NCBI GenBank assembly: GCA_017616655.1
Contig: JAFZXU010000042.1
Span: forward strand, 1 to 64,000
Reading direction: 5' to 3'
From: Bacteroidales bacterium
GTDB taxonomy: Bacteria; Bacteroidota; Bacteroidia; Bacteroidales; UBA932
Length of the DNA: 64,000 nucleotides
Shown in pieces: positions 16,253 through 24,293 of this stretch. A program made the translations under genes and the position numbers. The first letter of the stretch is position 1, and each line of letters opens with the position of its first letter. The notes below the pieces were generated by a model that had not been told where the DNA came from, did no database searches, and saw only the letters and a list, made by a program, of their open reading frames with translations.

Positions 16253-17749
16253 TTAAAAACGATTTTTCGGCATGACGGTGTAGAGACCGTACGCAGGATT
16301 GGTGCTCTCCTCGGTCAGATCGATCCTCCCGTGCGACGAAGAACGGGTGGTATATCCGTGAGGGAAAGGCAGACTGGGGAAGGCTCCGGTAACGATATGG
16401 GTGAGGCAGGCCTTGATGTTGTCCTCCTCGACTCCGAAATCGTGATAAAGATCATCTGGACGGTAATTGTCAGGAATGAAGCCGTCGTCGGGAATCGACT
16501 GTCCCTGACCGTTCTTATTATAGAAACATATCGGGAGGAAGACCCACTTGAGCTTGGTGAAATCACCGGCATTGTACTTCTTGTAGTCGTCGTTGCTTCC
16601 GGGATACATCAGGACATACATTCCGTTGGGCTTGCCGTAGGTGGTGTCGCCCACCATCTTCACGTCCATCATCGGACGCAGGCCGTTGGTCACCATCTCG
16701 CTGGCCGAAGCGGAACCCTCGCCGGTAATGACATAGATGCGTTCCGCGCCTATTGAGTTAACTATGCGGTTCTCTCCGGTAACGGGATCGGGAACTCCCA
16801 CAAAGTCGCCTTTATTGTCTTTAGGCCTGACTACGGTCTGTTCGTCCATACTGGAGAGGAGGTCATTGTGGATTCTGTTGACATAGACCTTGCCGGTCTG
16901 GCTTTCGGGAGCGAGGTAATCCACCAGCAGCTGGCTGGCGCGGCTGTCGCCGCCGCCGTTGTAGCGCAGATCGAGAATCACCGTCTTGACCCCCGCAGCA
17001 CGGAAACTCTCCATAGCCTGGGCTATGTCCTCCAGGAAGTTGGCCTTGAACGAGAGATAGAGGAAGTAGCCCACGGGCTCCGTAAGGCCGGGGAAGTCGC
17101 TGGCGGTGAAAACCTTGGCTATAAGCGAGGAGTGGGTCGAGAGGGACTCCGACGCAGTAGCGGTAAAGGTATGCGGGGTGCCATCCAGATCTTCGAAAGT
17201 GAAGGTCTGGGGAGACTTCGAATAATAGGTGGAAAAGTCTCCGGTACGGATGAGATTCATTGTCTTCTCCCCGTTTATGTGGGTGAGGGTCCATCCGCGG
17301 GTCACACCCTGCTCAGCGAAGGGAGAACCGGGATAGACGTAGCGGACTCTGATATCGTAGTCGCCGTGATACTCGAATGGCTGTCCGAGGCTCGCGCCGT
17401 ATGTGCCGCTCACCACGCCGGTCTCGCTGCCCACGTAGTACTCCTTGTCGCACATCCAGCTCCAGCGGTCCTTGGAGTAGAGCATCATGTCGAAGAGGTC
17501 GTAGATACCGTAATTCTTGAGATTGATCTTGCTGTTGACCGCCTTGACCTCCTTGTACCAGTAGTAATAGACGTCCATGTACTCGTCGCGGAGGAACTTC
17601 TTTGCACTGTAATCGGGATCGACTACGATGGTGTCCTGCTTTCCCTCGTTCGGATCCGCGGGATCGCCGCATCCGGGAGCGAGAGCCGCAACCGCCATGA
17701 CTGTGACGGCCACCGGGATGAATGCCTTGTATAAGCGCTTCATATTCAT
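16253..17749 (-). CDS. S41-family C-terminal processing peptidase, envelope-attached
   Basis: The 498-residue protein has a signal sequence ending at a probable lipid-attached Cys (APGCGDP, about residue 27). A PDZ-like region (about 125-165, VRYVYPGSPFAEQG) and the S41 protease domain follow. The strand LDLRYNGGGD is typical, the catalytic Ser is in GEGSASASE (about 346) and the Lys in TYGKPNG (about 375). Such proteins trim or degrade periplasmic proteins. Start choice is uncertain: 17749 (used) has AAGAG just before it, while 17761 and 17743 are also in frame. It follows the FtsB-like gene closely, so the two are probably cotranscribed. Confidence 0.82.
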   Translation of the reverse strand: MNMKRLYKAFIPVAVTVMAVAALAPGCGDPADPNEGKQDTIVVDPDYSAKKFLRDEYMDVYYYWYKEVKAVNSKINLKNYGIYDLFDMMLYSKDRWSWMCDKEYYVGSETGVVSGTYGASLGQPFEYHGDYDIRVRYVYPGSPFAEQGVTRGWTLTHINGEKTMNLIRTGDFSTYYSKSPQTFTFEDLDGTPHTFTATASESLSTHSSLIAKVFTASDFPGLTEPVGYFLYLSFKANFLEDIAQAMESFRAAGVKTVILDLRYNGGGDSRASQLLVDYLAPESQTGKVYVNRIHNDLLSSMDEQTVVRPKDNKGDFVGVPDPVTGENRIVNSIGAERIYVITGEGSASASEMVTNGLRPMMDVKMVGDTTYGKPNGMYVLMYPGSNDDYKKYNAGDFTKLKWVFLPICFYNKNGQGQSIPDDGFIPDNYRPDDLYHDFGVEEDNIKACLTHIVTGAFPSLPFPHGYTTRSSSHGRIDLTEESTNPAYGLYTVMPKNRF

Positions 17750-17762
17750 TCTCTTAAACATT

Positions 17763-18101
17763 TTATTCCACAATATAGACATCTTCGTCGGGCTCATGGA
17801 AGCCGTACTGCTCCCTTGCGAACTTCTCCAGGGAATCCCGGTTGGAGCGCAGGTGGTCGAGACGGTCCTCGGTGGAGGAAATTTCACGGTTGAGATACTC
17901 GATGCGGCGCTCCTGTCCGCGGAGCTGACGGCCGGTCCTGAGCCAGACTCCGATGTTGTTGTTGTCAATGAAGAGCATCCACACAATGAATGCCAGAGTT
18001 ACCAGGACATACTTGTTGAGAAGGAAGCGAAGCCACGGCTTCTCCTCCCTGAGCGAGGCAACCTTCCCGCGAAACTCTGAAATATATGCCCTGATTGACA
18101 C
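17763..18101 (-). CDS. FtsB/DivIC-like septum formation initiator
   Basis: A 112-residue bitopic membrane protein with one transmembrane helix (about 30-46) and a following coiled coil (about 58-95, RRIEYLNREISSTEDRLDHL). It ends with EKFAREQYGFHEPDEDVYIVE-like character: the AREQYGF motif is the FtsB/DivIC signature. The family forms a complex with FtsL and FtsQ at the division site. The start codon is GTG at 18101; no ATG precedes the membrane helix. A TAATTTTG box (minus strand, 18119-18126) lies 17 bases upstream. Confidence 0.85.
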   Translation of the reverse strand: MSIRAYISEFRGKVASLREEKPWLRFLLNKYVLVTLAFIVWMLFIDNNNIGVWLRTGRQLRGQERRIEYLNREISSTEDRLDHLRSNRDSLEKFAREQYGFHEPDEDVYIVE

Positions 18102-18159
18102 TTAAAACTGATTTTTTACAAAATTAGTTTTTTTTGACAACCAAAATGCGTTTTTGTTG

Positions 18160-18167
18160 TAAATTTG
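18160..18167 (+). promoter_or_regulatory. Putative -7 box for the CPBP protease gene
   Basis: TAAATTTG matches TAnnTTTG and lies 18 bases before the ATG at 18186. A TTTG stands about 23 bases upstream, slightly longer than the usual spacer. A divergent box for the FtsB-like gene (TAATTTTG on the minus strand) is at 18119-18126. Confidence 0.5.
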
Positions 18168-18185
18168 AGTTCCATTACAACACTT

Positions 18186-19046
18186 ATGAAGTCCCGTTAT
18201 CATCATACCACCCTCGACTGGTACCGTCCCGGACTCGGAGAATCCTGGATCATAGTCCTTCTTCTCATTGCGGGAAGTATATTCTTCGGCTTATTCATCG
18301 GAATGATGAAAACCATCGCCCCCGGCACAAACACCGTCTGGGAGACCCAGAGCATCACCTACCTCCTGACCTTCGTCTTCCCGGCTGTCTATATTGCATT
18401 CAGGGCAAAGGCGGCCAAGATGGACTCCATAATGAACGGCACCGAACCTGTGAGGATCAACTATCCCACATTCGGAAAGGCCGGAGCCTGGATCGTATTC
18501 TCGCTGGCCGCGATGGCTGTGGTAACCCTTTCTGTGGCAATTGAGCCCCTCACTTCCCTCCTCCCGATGCCGGATATGATGAAGAAGTTATTCGAAGATG
18601 CATTTGTCAACACCAGACTCTGGGACGCCATACTCTCGACCTGCATCTTCGCCCCCATCCTCGAGGAACTGCTCTGCCGCGGAATCATCATGCGCGGCCT
18701 GCTGCAGAAGACAACGCCTATGAAAGCCATCCTATGGTCGGCCTTCATATTCGCAGTCATCCACCTCAACCCCTGGCAGGCGATTCCCGCATTCATAATC
18801 GGCCTGCTGTTCGGATGGCTCTACTACCGTACGGGATGCCTCTGGCTCACGATATTCCTCCACTGCCTCAACAATTCCATTTCCATCGGCCTGACGAGGC
18901 TCTTCCCCGACATCGGAATCGACGAGGGGCTCATAGACATACTGCCGCACGATACCTACGTATACGTTTACGCCGCAGCCGTCCTGCTTCTTGCCGCAGC
19001 CGTTACCCTGCTCCACCGGTTAACGCCCCAGAAAGACGATGAATAA
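18186..19046 (+). CDS. CPBP-family intramembrane glutamic endopeptidase
   Basis: A 286-residue multi-pass membrane protein. The CPBP (Abi/Rce1-like) motifs are present: EELLCR (about residue 160), FAVIHLNPWQ (about 188-197) and HCLNNS (about 226), which form the glutamate-activated active site of this protease superfamily. Substrates in Bacteroidota are unknown; relatives process prenylated proteins or bacteriocins. The ATG at 18186 follows the promoter box closely. Its 3' end overlaps the next gene by 8 bases. Confidence 0.85.
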   Translation: MKSRYHHTTLDWYRPGLGESWIIVLLLIAGSIFFGLFIGMMKTIAPGTNTVWETQSITYLLTFVFPAVYIAFRAKAAKMDSIMNGTEPVRINYPTFGKAGAWIVFSLAAMAVVTLSVAIEPLTSLLPMPDMMKKLFEDAFVNTRLWDAILSTCIFAPILEELLCRGIIMRGLLQKTTPMKAILWSAFIFAVIHLNPWQAIPAFIIGLLFGWLYYRTGCLWLTIFLHCLNNSISIGLTRLFPDIGIDEGLIDILPHDTYVYVYAAAVLLLAAAVTLLHRLTPQKDDE

Positions 19047-20061
19047 GAAGCTCTATCCGATGACCTTCGAACCCATCGCACAGGAGAGGGCCTGGGGCGG
19101 GGAGTCGTGGCTCGTGTCCGCAATGGGCGAAGGACGCAACTCCATCGTAACCAACGGCTTCCTGGCCGAGAACGACCTCGACGACATCCTCGAGACCTAT
19201 ATGGGCGAACTGGTCGGCGACAGTATCTTCGAGTTTTACAATCTCCAGTTCCCGCTGCTGGTCAAGACCCTGGACGTCAGGGAAAACCTCTCCGTACAGG
19301 TGCACCCCGACGACGAGATCGCATTCGAGCGTTTCTACGAATTCGGAAAGTGCGAGTGCTGGTATGTGATGGAGACCTCACCCGACGCCCGTATCTATTT
19401 GGGATTCAAGCGTGAGACCTCAGCCGGGGAGTTCTACGAAAAATGCAAGGACGGCTCCGTGGATGAGCTGATGAACGTTTACCGGCCCGAGCCGGGCGAG
19501 ACCTTCTTCATTCCTGCCGGAACGGTGCACGCCTGCGGCGGCGGGCTGAAGATTGCAGAGATCCAGGAGCCTTCCGACATCACCTTCAGGCTCTATGACT
19601 GGGGACGCGAGAACAACCCGGCCACAGCCCGTGACATGCATCTGGAGGAGGCTCTGGACTGCATCGACTACGGTCCCTATGACGATTCGCGCTTCCATTC
19701 CCGCCACAAGGGCGGCTCCACTCCCGTTGCAGACTGCGACCGCTTCACCGTCAGGGCGCTGGACATCGCATCTCCGCTTAAGGTGGATATGGACGCTTTC
19801 GACAGCTGTGCGGTCTATCTCTGCCTGAAAGGCTCCGTGGAGGTAGCGCAAGGAGGAACAGACGCCTGCACGCTCCGCCGCGGAGAAGCGGTCCTGCTGC
19901 CCGCCGGCATAGACGATTCTCTCATTACCCCCGGAAAGGAGGGCGCGACCCTGCTGGAGGCGCATATACGCGAGATCAAGGAGAAGGATGAATATATCCG
20001 GGAAGGCGTATCCGCCGAACCGGAAGAAGAAAAGGAATTCAATGGACGCTACAAGAGTTGA
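19039..20061 (+). CDS. manA: Type I mannose-6-phosphate isomerase
   Basis: The enzyme interconverts fructose-6-phosphate and mannose-6-phosphate, feeding GDP-sugar synthesis. The 340-residue product has the N-terminal QERAWGGE segment and the metal-binding QVHPDDE motif (about 86-92). The second metal site is in AGTVHACGGG (about 160-169) with IAEIQEPSD after it, and a cupin-type C-terminal half follows. It is translationally coupled to the CPBP gene (8-base overlap) and overlaps the S4 gene by 20 bases. Confidence 0.88.
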   Translation: MNKKLYPMTFEPIAQERAWGGESWLVSAMGEGRNSIVTNGFLAENDLDDILETYMGELVGDSIFEFYNLQFPLLVKTLDVRENLSVQVHPDDEIAFERFYEFGKCECWYVMETSPDARIYLGFKRETSAGEFYEKCKDGSVDELMNVYRPEPGETFFIPAGTVHACGGGLKIAEIQEPSDITFRLYDWGRENNPATARDMHLEEALDCIDYGPYDDSRFHSRHKGGSTPVADCDRFTVRALDIASPLKVDMDAFDSCAVYLCLKGSVEVAQGGTDACTLRRGEAVLLPAGIDDSLITPGKEGATLLEAHIREIKEKDEYIREGVSAEPEEEKEFNGRYKS

Positions 20062-20446
20062 CAAATACCTCTGGGCCATAAGGGTTTACAAGACCCGCAG
20101 CGACGCCACCGACGCCTGCAAGGGCGGCAAGGTGAGCGTCAACGGCACCGAAGTCAAGCCTTCGCGCGACGTGAAGGCCGGCGACATAATCAATGTCCGC
20201 AAGGGCGCGGTCCACTATACCTATAAGGTGCTGGCCCCGCTGGAGAAGCGACAGGGAGCGAAAGAGGTGGAGAAGTTCGCGCAGAACCTCACCCCGGAGA
20301 GCGAACTGGCAAAATTGAAGGCTCCCGTGGAGACCTTCTTCATCAAGCGTGACAGGGGAATGGGGCGCCCGACCAAGAAAGACAGGCGCGAGATGGACGA
20401 GCTCTACTCCTCCTTCTTCATGGACGACGGCGACGACGACGAGTGA
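20042..20446 (+). CDS. S4-domain RNA-binding protein, Hsp15-like
   Basis: A 134-residue basic protein with an N-terminal S4 RNA-binding domain (about 1-60: RVDKYLWAIRVYKTRSDAT, then GKVSVNG). This matches the Hsp15 heat-shock family, which binds stalled 50S subunits that carry peptidyl-tRNA. The tail is charged and ends in acidic residues. The start at 20042 lies inside the end of the isomerase gene. Its 3' end overlaps the convergent pth gene by 43 bases, and both carry family-divergent tails there. The proximity of Pth, which acts on peptidyl-tRNA, is suggestive but may be chance. Confidence 0.8.
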   Translation: MDATRVDKYLWAIRVYKTRSDATDACKGGKVSVNGTEVKPSRDVKAGDIINVRKGAVHYTYKVLAPLEKRQGAKEVEKFAQNLTPESELAKLKAPVETFFIKRDRGMGRPTKKDRREMDELYSSFFMDDGDDDE

Positions 20447-21000
20447 TTGTATCGGGTCATCGCACGGTCGATACCCTCCGTGCCAAAGCATTTTACAGCT
20501 TCGACCGCCCTTTCCAGGATTTCGGGAAGGGCTCTTTTTTCCTCCAGCATCAGCTCTCCCAGCACATAGTCGATCTGGCCGCCTTCGCGGAAACCGGCTC
20601 CGATGCCTATCCTCAGGCGGGCATAATCGTTGCTCGCCAGGCAGTAGTCGATGCTCTTGAGCCCGTTGTGGCCCCCGTCGCTGCCCCTCTTGCGCATCCT
20701 GATGGTGCCGAAGGGGAGCGCCAGGTCATCCACCACGACCATAAGGTTTTCCTGCGGGATCTTGAGCGCCTGGAGGTAATAATTGACCGCCTTGCCGCTG
20801 AGATTCATATAGGTGGAGGGTTTCAGGAGGACGAACTTGCGTCCCTTGAAGGAGACCTCCGTGGTGAAGCCGTAACGGCCGGGGGTAAATACAGCATTGG
20901 ATGCCTGAGCCCAGGCATCCAATACCATAAATCCCATATTGTGGCGGGTGGACGCGTATTCGTCACCGATGTTGCCCAGTCCTGCCACAAGAAAAGCCAT
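20404..21000 (-). CDS. pth: Peptidyl-tRNA hydrolase
   Basis: Pth releases tRNA from peptidyl-tRNA. The 198-residue product has the N-terminal LVAGLGNIG, the active-site His in STRHNMGF (about residue 20) and MNLSG (about 66). VVVDDLALPFG and GSDGGHNGLKS (about 108-118) follow. After the usual RYN ending the protein continues with a Ser-rich tail that is encoded inside the overlapping S4 gene. It lies 11 bases after rplY, the usual Bacteroidota partner, and is probably expressed from the rplY promoter. Confidence 0.93.
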   Translation of the reverse strand: MAFLVAGLGNIGDEYASTRHNMGFMVLDAWAQASNAVFTPGRYGFTTEVSFKGRKFVLLKPSTYMNLSGKAVNYYLQALKIPQENLMVVVDDLALPFGTIRMRKRGSDGGHNGLKSIDYCLASNDYARLRIGIGAGFREGGQIDYVLGELMLEEKRALPEILERAVEAVKCFGTEGIDRAMTRYNHSSSSPSSMKKEE

Positions 21001-21011
21001 AACCTTAAGCT

Positions 21012-21590
21012 TTATTCAGCTGCTGTGGTTGCGGCTGCGGCAGAAGCGCGGGTAGCGCGTACGGCGCAAACGAGGGTACCCTTGGGGGATACGATCTGGA
21101 TGTTGTCGTAGTGCAGGTCCTTTGCGAAGATCTGGCTGCCGATTCCGAGCGGGGTGATGTCGACTTCGAGTTCGTCGGGAAGATTTGCCATCAGACCGCA
21201 CACCTTGAGCTTGCGGGAAGAAACCGCGAGCTTGCCGCCCTGCTTCACACCTTCGGAGTTACCGACGATCTTGACGGGAACCTCGATGGTTACGGGCTTG
21301 TCCTCGGAGAGGGCGATGAAGTCCACGTGGAGGGCCTTGTCGGTTACAGGGTGCCACTGGATATCCTGCAGCTTGGCAAGATACTTATTGCCTTCGATGT
21401 CGAGGTCGATGATGTGTGAGAACGGGGTGTCGGTGAGGACTGCGAGGTCCTTTGCGTTGACTGAGAAGAGGACGTTCTCGATTCCGTTGCCGTAGATGTT
21501 GCAAGGAACCTTCTCTTCCCTGCGGACACTCTTGACGTCCGCCTTCCTTCCGGTAGCGCGAAGCGTACCCTGGAGATTGAGATGTTTCAT
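21012..21590 (-). CDS. rplY: 50S ribosomal protein L25/Ctc
   Basis: L25 binds 5S rRNA. The 192-residue product has the N-terminal L25 domain (about 1-90: RATGRKADVKSVRREEKVPCNIYG and DIQWHPVTDKALHVDF are both recognisable in shorter pieces) and the C-terminal TL5/Ctc domain (about 95-180). It ends in an Ala/Thr-rich tail. It is the first gene of an rplY-pth operon with a strong promoter and a leader of about 75 bases that can form a CCCGG/CCGGG hairpin near 21617-21634. Confidence 0.93.
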   Translation of the reverse strand: MKHLNLQGTLRATGRKADVKSVRREEKVPCNIYGNGIENVLFSVNAKDLAVLTDTPFSHIIDLDIEGNKYLAKLQDIQWHPVTDKALHVDFIALSEDKPVTIEVPVKIVGNSEGVKQGGKLAVSSRKLKVCGLMANLPDELEVDITPLGIGSQIFAKDLHYDNIQIVSPKGTLVCAVRATRASAAAATTAAE

Positions 21591-21670
21591 AATGCTTTAA
21601 AAATGTGTTACTCATCCCGGAAACGGGTCCGGGACCCATTGCACCAAAAAGTCTCCTTTTTAGCAGGCTG

Positions 21671-21701
21671 CAAAGATAGGAAAGAATTCAGTATCAGCAA
21701 A
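21671..21701 (-). promoter_or_regulatory. Promoter of rplY-pth
   Basis: On the minus strand TTTG (21698-21701), a 19-base spacer and TATCTTTG (21671-21678) match the Bacteroidota consensus. The -7 box is followed by C, as in the rimP promoter. Confidence 0.85.
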
Positions 21702-21726
21702 AAAAAGTGCCGGATGCGGCGGCCCG

Positions 21727-22866
21727 TCAAAGCAGGGAATTCAGCCAGTCAGGGAAAAAGAGTCCGACGATGAAGGCAAAGAAGAGTATTGACAGTGAGC
21801 CGTAAACAAGAATTCCGGACAAAGTGCGGGCGGCTTTCGGATGTTCCTCCTCCATCTGCTGAAGGATCATTCCGGAGGCGAAGCAGACCGGGCCGAATAT
21901 GGGCAGCAGATATACTGCAAGCTTGCCGCTGACAGCCGACATGATGACAAAGAAGGCAGCGGAAACCACAAGGAAGAAACGCACTGACGCAGTGAGTTTC
22001 ACCCTCTTAACCAGCGCCCACACCAGCACCGGGATATGGATCAGCACCCACGGCGCCGCCGCATACCATACGGTATAGCAGTAATAATAGAACGGCTCCT
22101 TGTGGTGGAACGCATTCACCGCGCGCCCCGCAGTCTGGTGGAATAGCAGGTTGTTGAGATACTCATCCCCCCCTTCGCGCCACACGAAGAACCACCAGAT
22201 GCCGCAGAGCAGCGCCAGGACCGCCCAGGTAAGCCATCCCCACACCGTTCCCATGAAGCGGAGCGTCCTCTCGCAGAGCAGGAAGGCCGGGATACAGAGC
22301 AGAGGAACCATTATCCCCACAGGCCCCTTCGAAAAGACGGCCAGAAAGACAAAGAGCGGGAACAACAGCCTGTTTTTCAGGCCCGTATCCCCTTCGTACA
22401 TCTTCCAGAAGGTCCAGAGCGCCAGGGTGATGAACATCGTCATCAGCATATCCATCCTCAGCACTATGGCGCTGCCCAGGAACCAGGCGGAGGTCATCAG
22501 GGAGAGGGAGGCCGCATTGCGGTATCGGGCGCTCAGGAGCTTGCCGCACCAACGCTCCAGTACCCGGATCGTTACAAGCGCCGGAATCAGGGAAAAGAGT
22601 TCCAGCAGGAAAGCGCAGTGCCGCCCTAGCAGGGTGCGGAAAAGCATCACTATCCAGATGTAGAGCGGCGGCTTGTCGGTATACATCTCCCCGTTGTGGA
22701 AGAGGCACCAGAAGTGGCCGTCGCGCAGCGCCTCGTCAGCGATTTCGAGATACTTCATCTCGTTGGCCGGGGTCAGGTCGCGGCACAGCAGCACAGGCAG
22801 CAGCAGGACAAAAACCAGCGCCGCCTTGAAGAGGAACGAATCTGCTATGCGCGGTTTTTCTTCCAT
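21727..22866 (-). CDS. ArnT/PMT-like membrane glycosyltransferase (GT39/GT83-type)
   Basis: A 379-residue protein with about nine to ten hydrophobic helices. Features of the lipid-linked-sugar transferase superfamily are the first-loop acidic segment NEMKYLEIADEAL (about 35-47) and the DKPPLYIW motif (about 63-70). The substrate would be an undecaprenyl-phosphate sugar transferred outside the inner membrane, for example onto lipid A; the acceptor is inferred. It is shorter than ArnT (about 550), lacking most of the periplasmic C-terminal domain. It overlaps the LAB-N gene by 22 bases and completes a three-gene glycolipid cassette. Confidence 0.75.
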   Translation of the reverse strand: MEEKPRIADSFLFKAALVFVLLLPVLLCRDLTPANEMKYLEIADEALRDGHFWCLFHNGEMYTDKPPLYIWIVMLFRTLLGRHCAFLLELFSLIPALVTIRVLERWCGKLLSARYRNAASLSLMTSAWFLGSAIVLRMDMLMTMFITLALWTFWKMYEGDTGLKNRLLFPLFVFLAVFSKGPVGIMVPLLCIPAFLLCERTLRFMGTVWGWLTWAVLALLCGIWWFFVWREGGDEYLNNLLFHQTAGRAVNAFHHKEPFYYYCYTVWYAAAPWVLIHIPVLVWALVKRVKLTASVRFFLVVSAAFFVIMSAVSGKLAVYLLPIFGPVCFASGMILQQMEEEHPKAARTLSGILVYGSLSILFFAFIVGLFFPDWLNSLL

Positions 22867-23483
22867 ATCATCAGGTTTCTGGTGTATGAGACGAGGCCGC
22901 AGGCCTGCCCGAGAATCAGGACGGGATCGAGGCGGATGATGCCGTAAGTGACTATAATTGCGGAGCCTATAAGAGAGATGATCCAGAATCCGGCGGGCAG
23001 CAGCGATTCACCCCTGCGGGCCGAATAGATGGCCTGGTAGAGGAAGCGCAGCGAGAAGATTACCTGTCCTGCGGAACCCAGCAGGAGCAGCGCCAATGGC
23101 ACTTTTTCGTTGCTGAAAAGGGACTCTGCGGCAGCGGAGGGATCCTTCAGCATGAGACCCAGCAGGGTAAGCGGAGTGGCCGCCAGGACAAAGCCGACGA
23201 AGTATTTCAAAGCCGGTTTCATCTCCGCCCAGACCCCCTTCGCCTTGAGGTTCCAGATATAGACACAATAGCCTATCACCTGCCCCAGCATGATGGAGAA
23301 GTCGTTGCGGAGCCAGCCGTAGATGAAGAAAAGGTAGGAGGCGATCAGGCTCAGCACCCAGAAAATGGTGGGGGAGACCACTTTGCCTGCCTTTTCGGAC
23401 ATTATCCACTGCACGAGGATGCGCGCCGAGAAGAGCCCCTGCGCCACGAATCCGAGCACATATACGAAAGGCGCGCTGTCCAT
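22845..23483 (-). CDS. LAB-N domain membrane protein (lipid-A-disaccharide synthase N-terminal-like)
   Basis: A 212-residue membrane protein made of two copies of the LAB-N fold. The first copy has FSARILVQWIMSEKAGKVVSP (split here around residues 17-38) and the second has FSLRFLYQAIYSARRGES (about 140-158). Each is followed by PxxFW and helices. LAB-N proteins occur with ArnC-like and ArnT-like partners and are believed to help move or modify lipid-linked sugars. The ATG at 23483 overlaps the upstream stop as TGATG, so it is coupled to the GT2 gene. The longer upstream reading lies inside the GT2 gene and is rejected. Confidence 0.8.
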   Translation of the reverse strand: MDSAPFVYVLGFVAQGLFSARILVQWIMSEKAGKVVSPTIFWVLSLIASYLFFIYGWLRNDFSIMLGQVIGYCVYIWNLKAKGVWAEMKPALKYFVGFVLAATPLTLLGLMLKDPSAAAESLFSNEKVPLALLLLGSAGQVIFSLRFLYQAIYSARRGESLLPAGFWIISLIGSAIIVTYGIIRLDPVLILGQACGLVSYTRNLMIWKKNRA

Positions 23484-24214
23484 CAGAGATTGGTTTCGGC
23501 GGTTTTGGCCGGGGTGTAGCGCTTGCGCATCCAGCGGAAGGCGAAGCAATCCACGAACGGGCCCCAGAGGCGGTTGGCAAGGTGGTATTTGGACTTTCCG
23601 GCTGTCCTGGGATGGTGATGTACAGGAACCTCTTTGCACTCTCCTCCCTGCATCTGGACAAGGGCGGGAATGAAGCGGTGCATCCCCTTGAAGAGGGGAA
23701 GTTCTTTTGCCACCGGGGTCCAGAGCACCTTGAGCGGGCAGCCGGTGTCGGCGATGCCGTCGCCGGTCATCATCCTGCGCCAGGAGTTGGCAATCTTCGA
23801 AGAGGCGCGCTTGACGAAGCCGTCATGCCTTTCCGTACGGATGCCAAGCACCAGCGGATAGCGGTCCGACTCGGCCAGGAGCAGGTTGAAATCCTCCGGA
23901 TCGGTCTGAAGGTCAGCGTCGATATAGCCCACAAGGGGGGAGTCGCAAAGGGCGATTCCGGCCTTCAAGGCCCCGCTGAGGCCGTTATTCACTGCCAGGT
24001 CGGCATAGAAGAAATCCTCGTGGCGGGAGCAGACTTCGTGCACCATCTCCCCTCCTCCGTCAGTCGAGCCGTCGTTGACGAAAAGCACGCAGCAGGGCTG
24101 TACGGAACATTCCGGGAGGAAGGCGGAAAGCCGCCTCTCCAACTCTGGGACATTCTCTTTTTCGTTGAAAAAGGGAACCAGAATGGTGAACTTGTATGCC
24201 GATGTCCTGTTCAT
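23483..24214 (-). CDS. GT2 glycosyltransferase, undecaprenyl-phosphate sugar synthase type
   Basis: The 243-residue protein is a GT-A fold enzyme of the DPM1/ArnC type: ILVPFFNEKENVP (about 10-22), VNDGSTDGG (about 45), and the metal-binding YIDADLQTDPED (about 97-108), with no C-terminal membrane helices. It most likely charges undecaprenyl phosphate with a sugar that the neighbouring ArnT-like protein uses. A TAACTTTG box (minus strand, 24222-24229) ends only 7 bases before the ATG, so the mRNA may have almost no leader. It heads the three-gene cassette. Confidence 0.82.
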   Translation of the reverse strand: MNRTSAYKFTILVPFFNEKENVPELERRLSAFLPECSVQPCCVLFVNDGSTDGGGEMVHEVCSRHEDFFYADLAVNNGLSGALKAGIALCDSPLVGYIDADLQTDPEDFNLLLAESDRYPLVLGIRTERHDGFVKRASSKIANSWRRMMTGDGIADTGCPLKVLWTPVAKELPLFKGMHRFIPALVQMQGGECKEVPVHHHPRTAGKSKYHLANRLWGPFVDCFAFRWMRKRYTPAKTAETNL

Positions 24215-24221
24215 ATCGATA

Positions 24222-24229
24222 CAAAGTTA
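24222..24229 (-). promoter_or_regulatory. Putative -7 box for the GT2/LAB-N/ArnT-like cassette
   Basis: TAACTTTG on the minus strand matches TAnnTTTG. It lies 7 bases before the GT2 ATG, so the predicted transcript would start at or next to the start codon. The -33 element is poor. Confidence 0.45.
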
Positions 24230-24293
24230 AGATTTGTTTTGCTAAATCCATTATTTATTGCTAAATATGCAGATTAATTATATTGCAATAATT

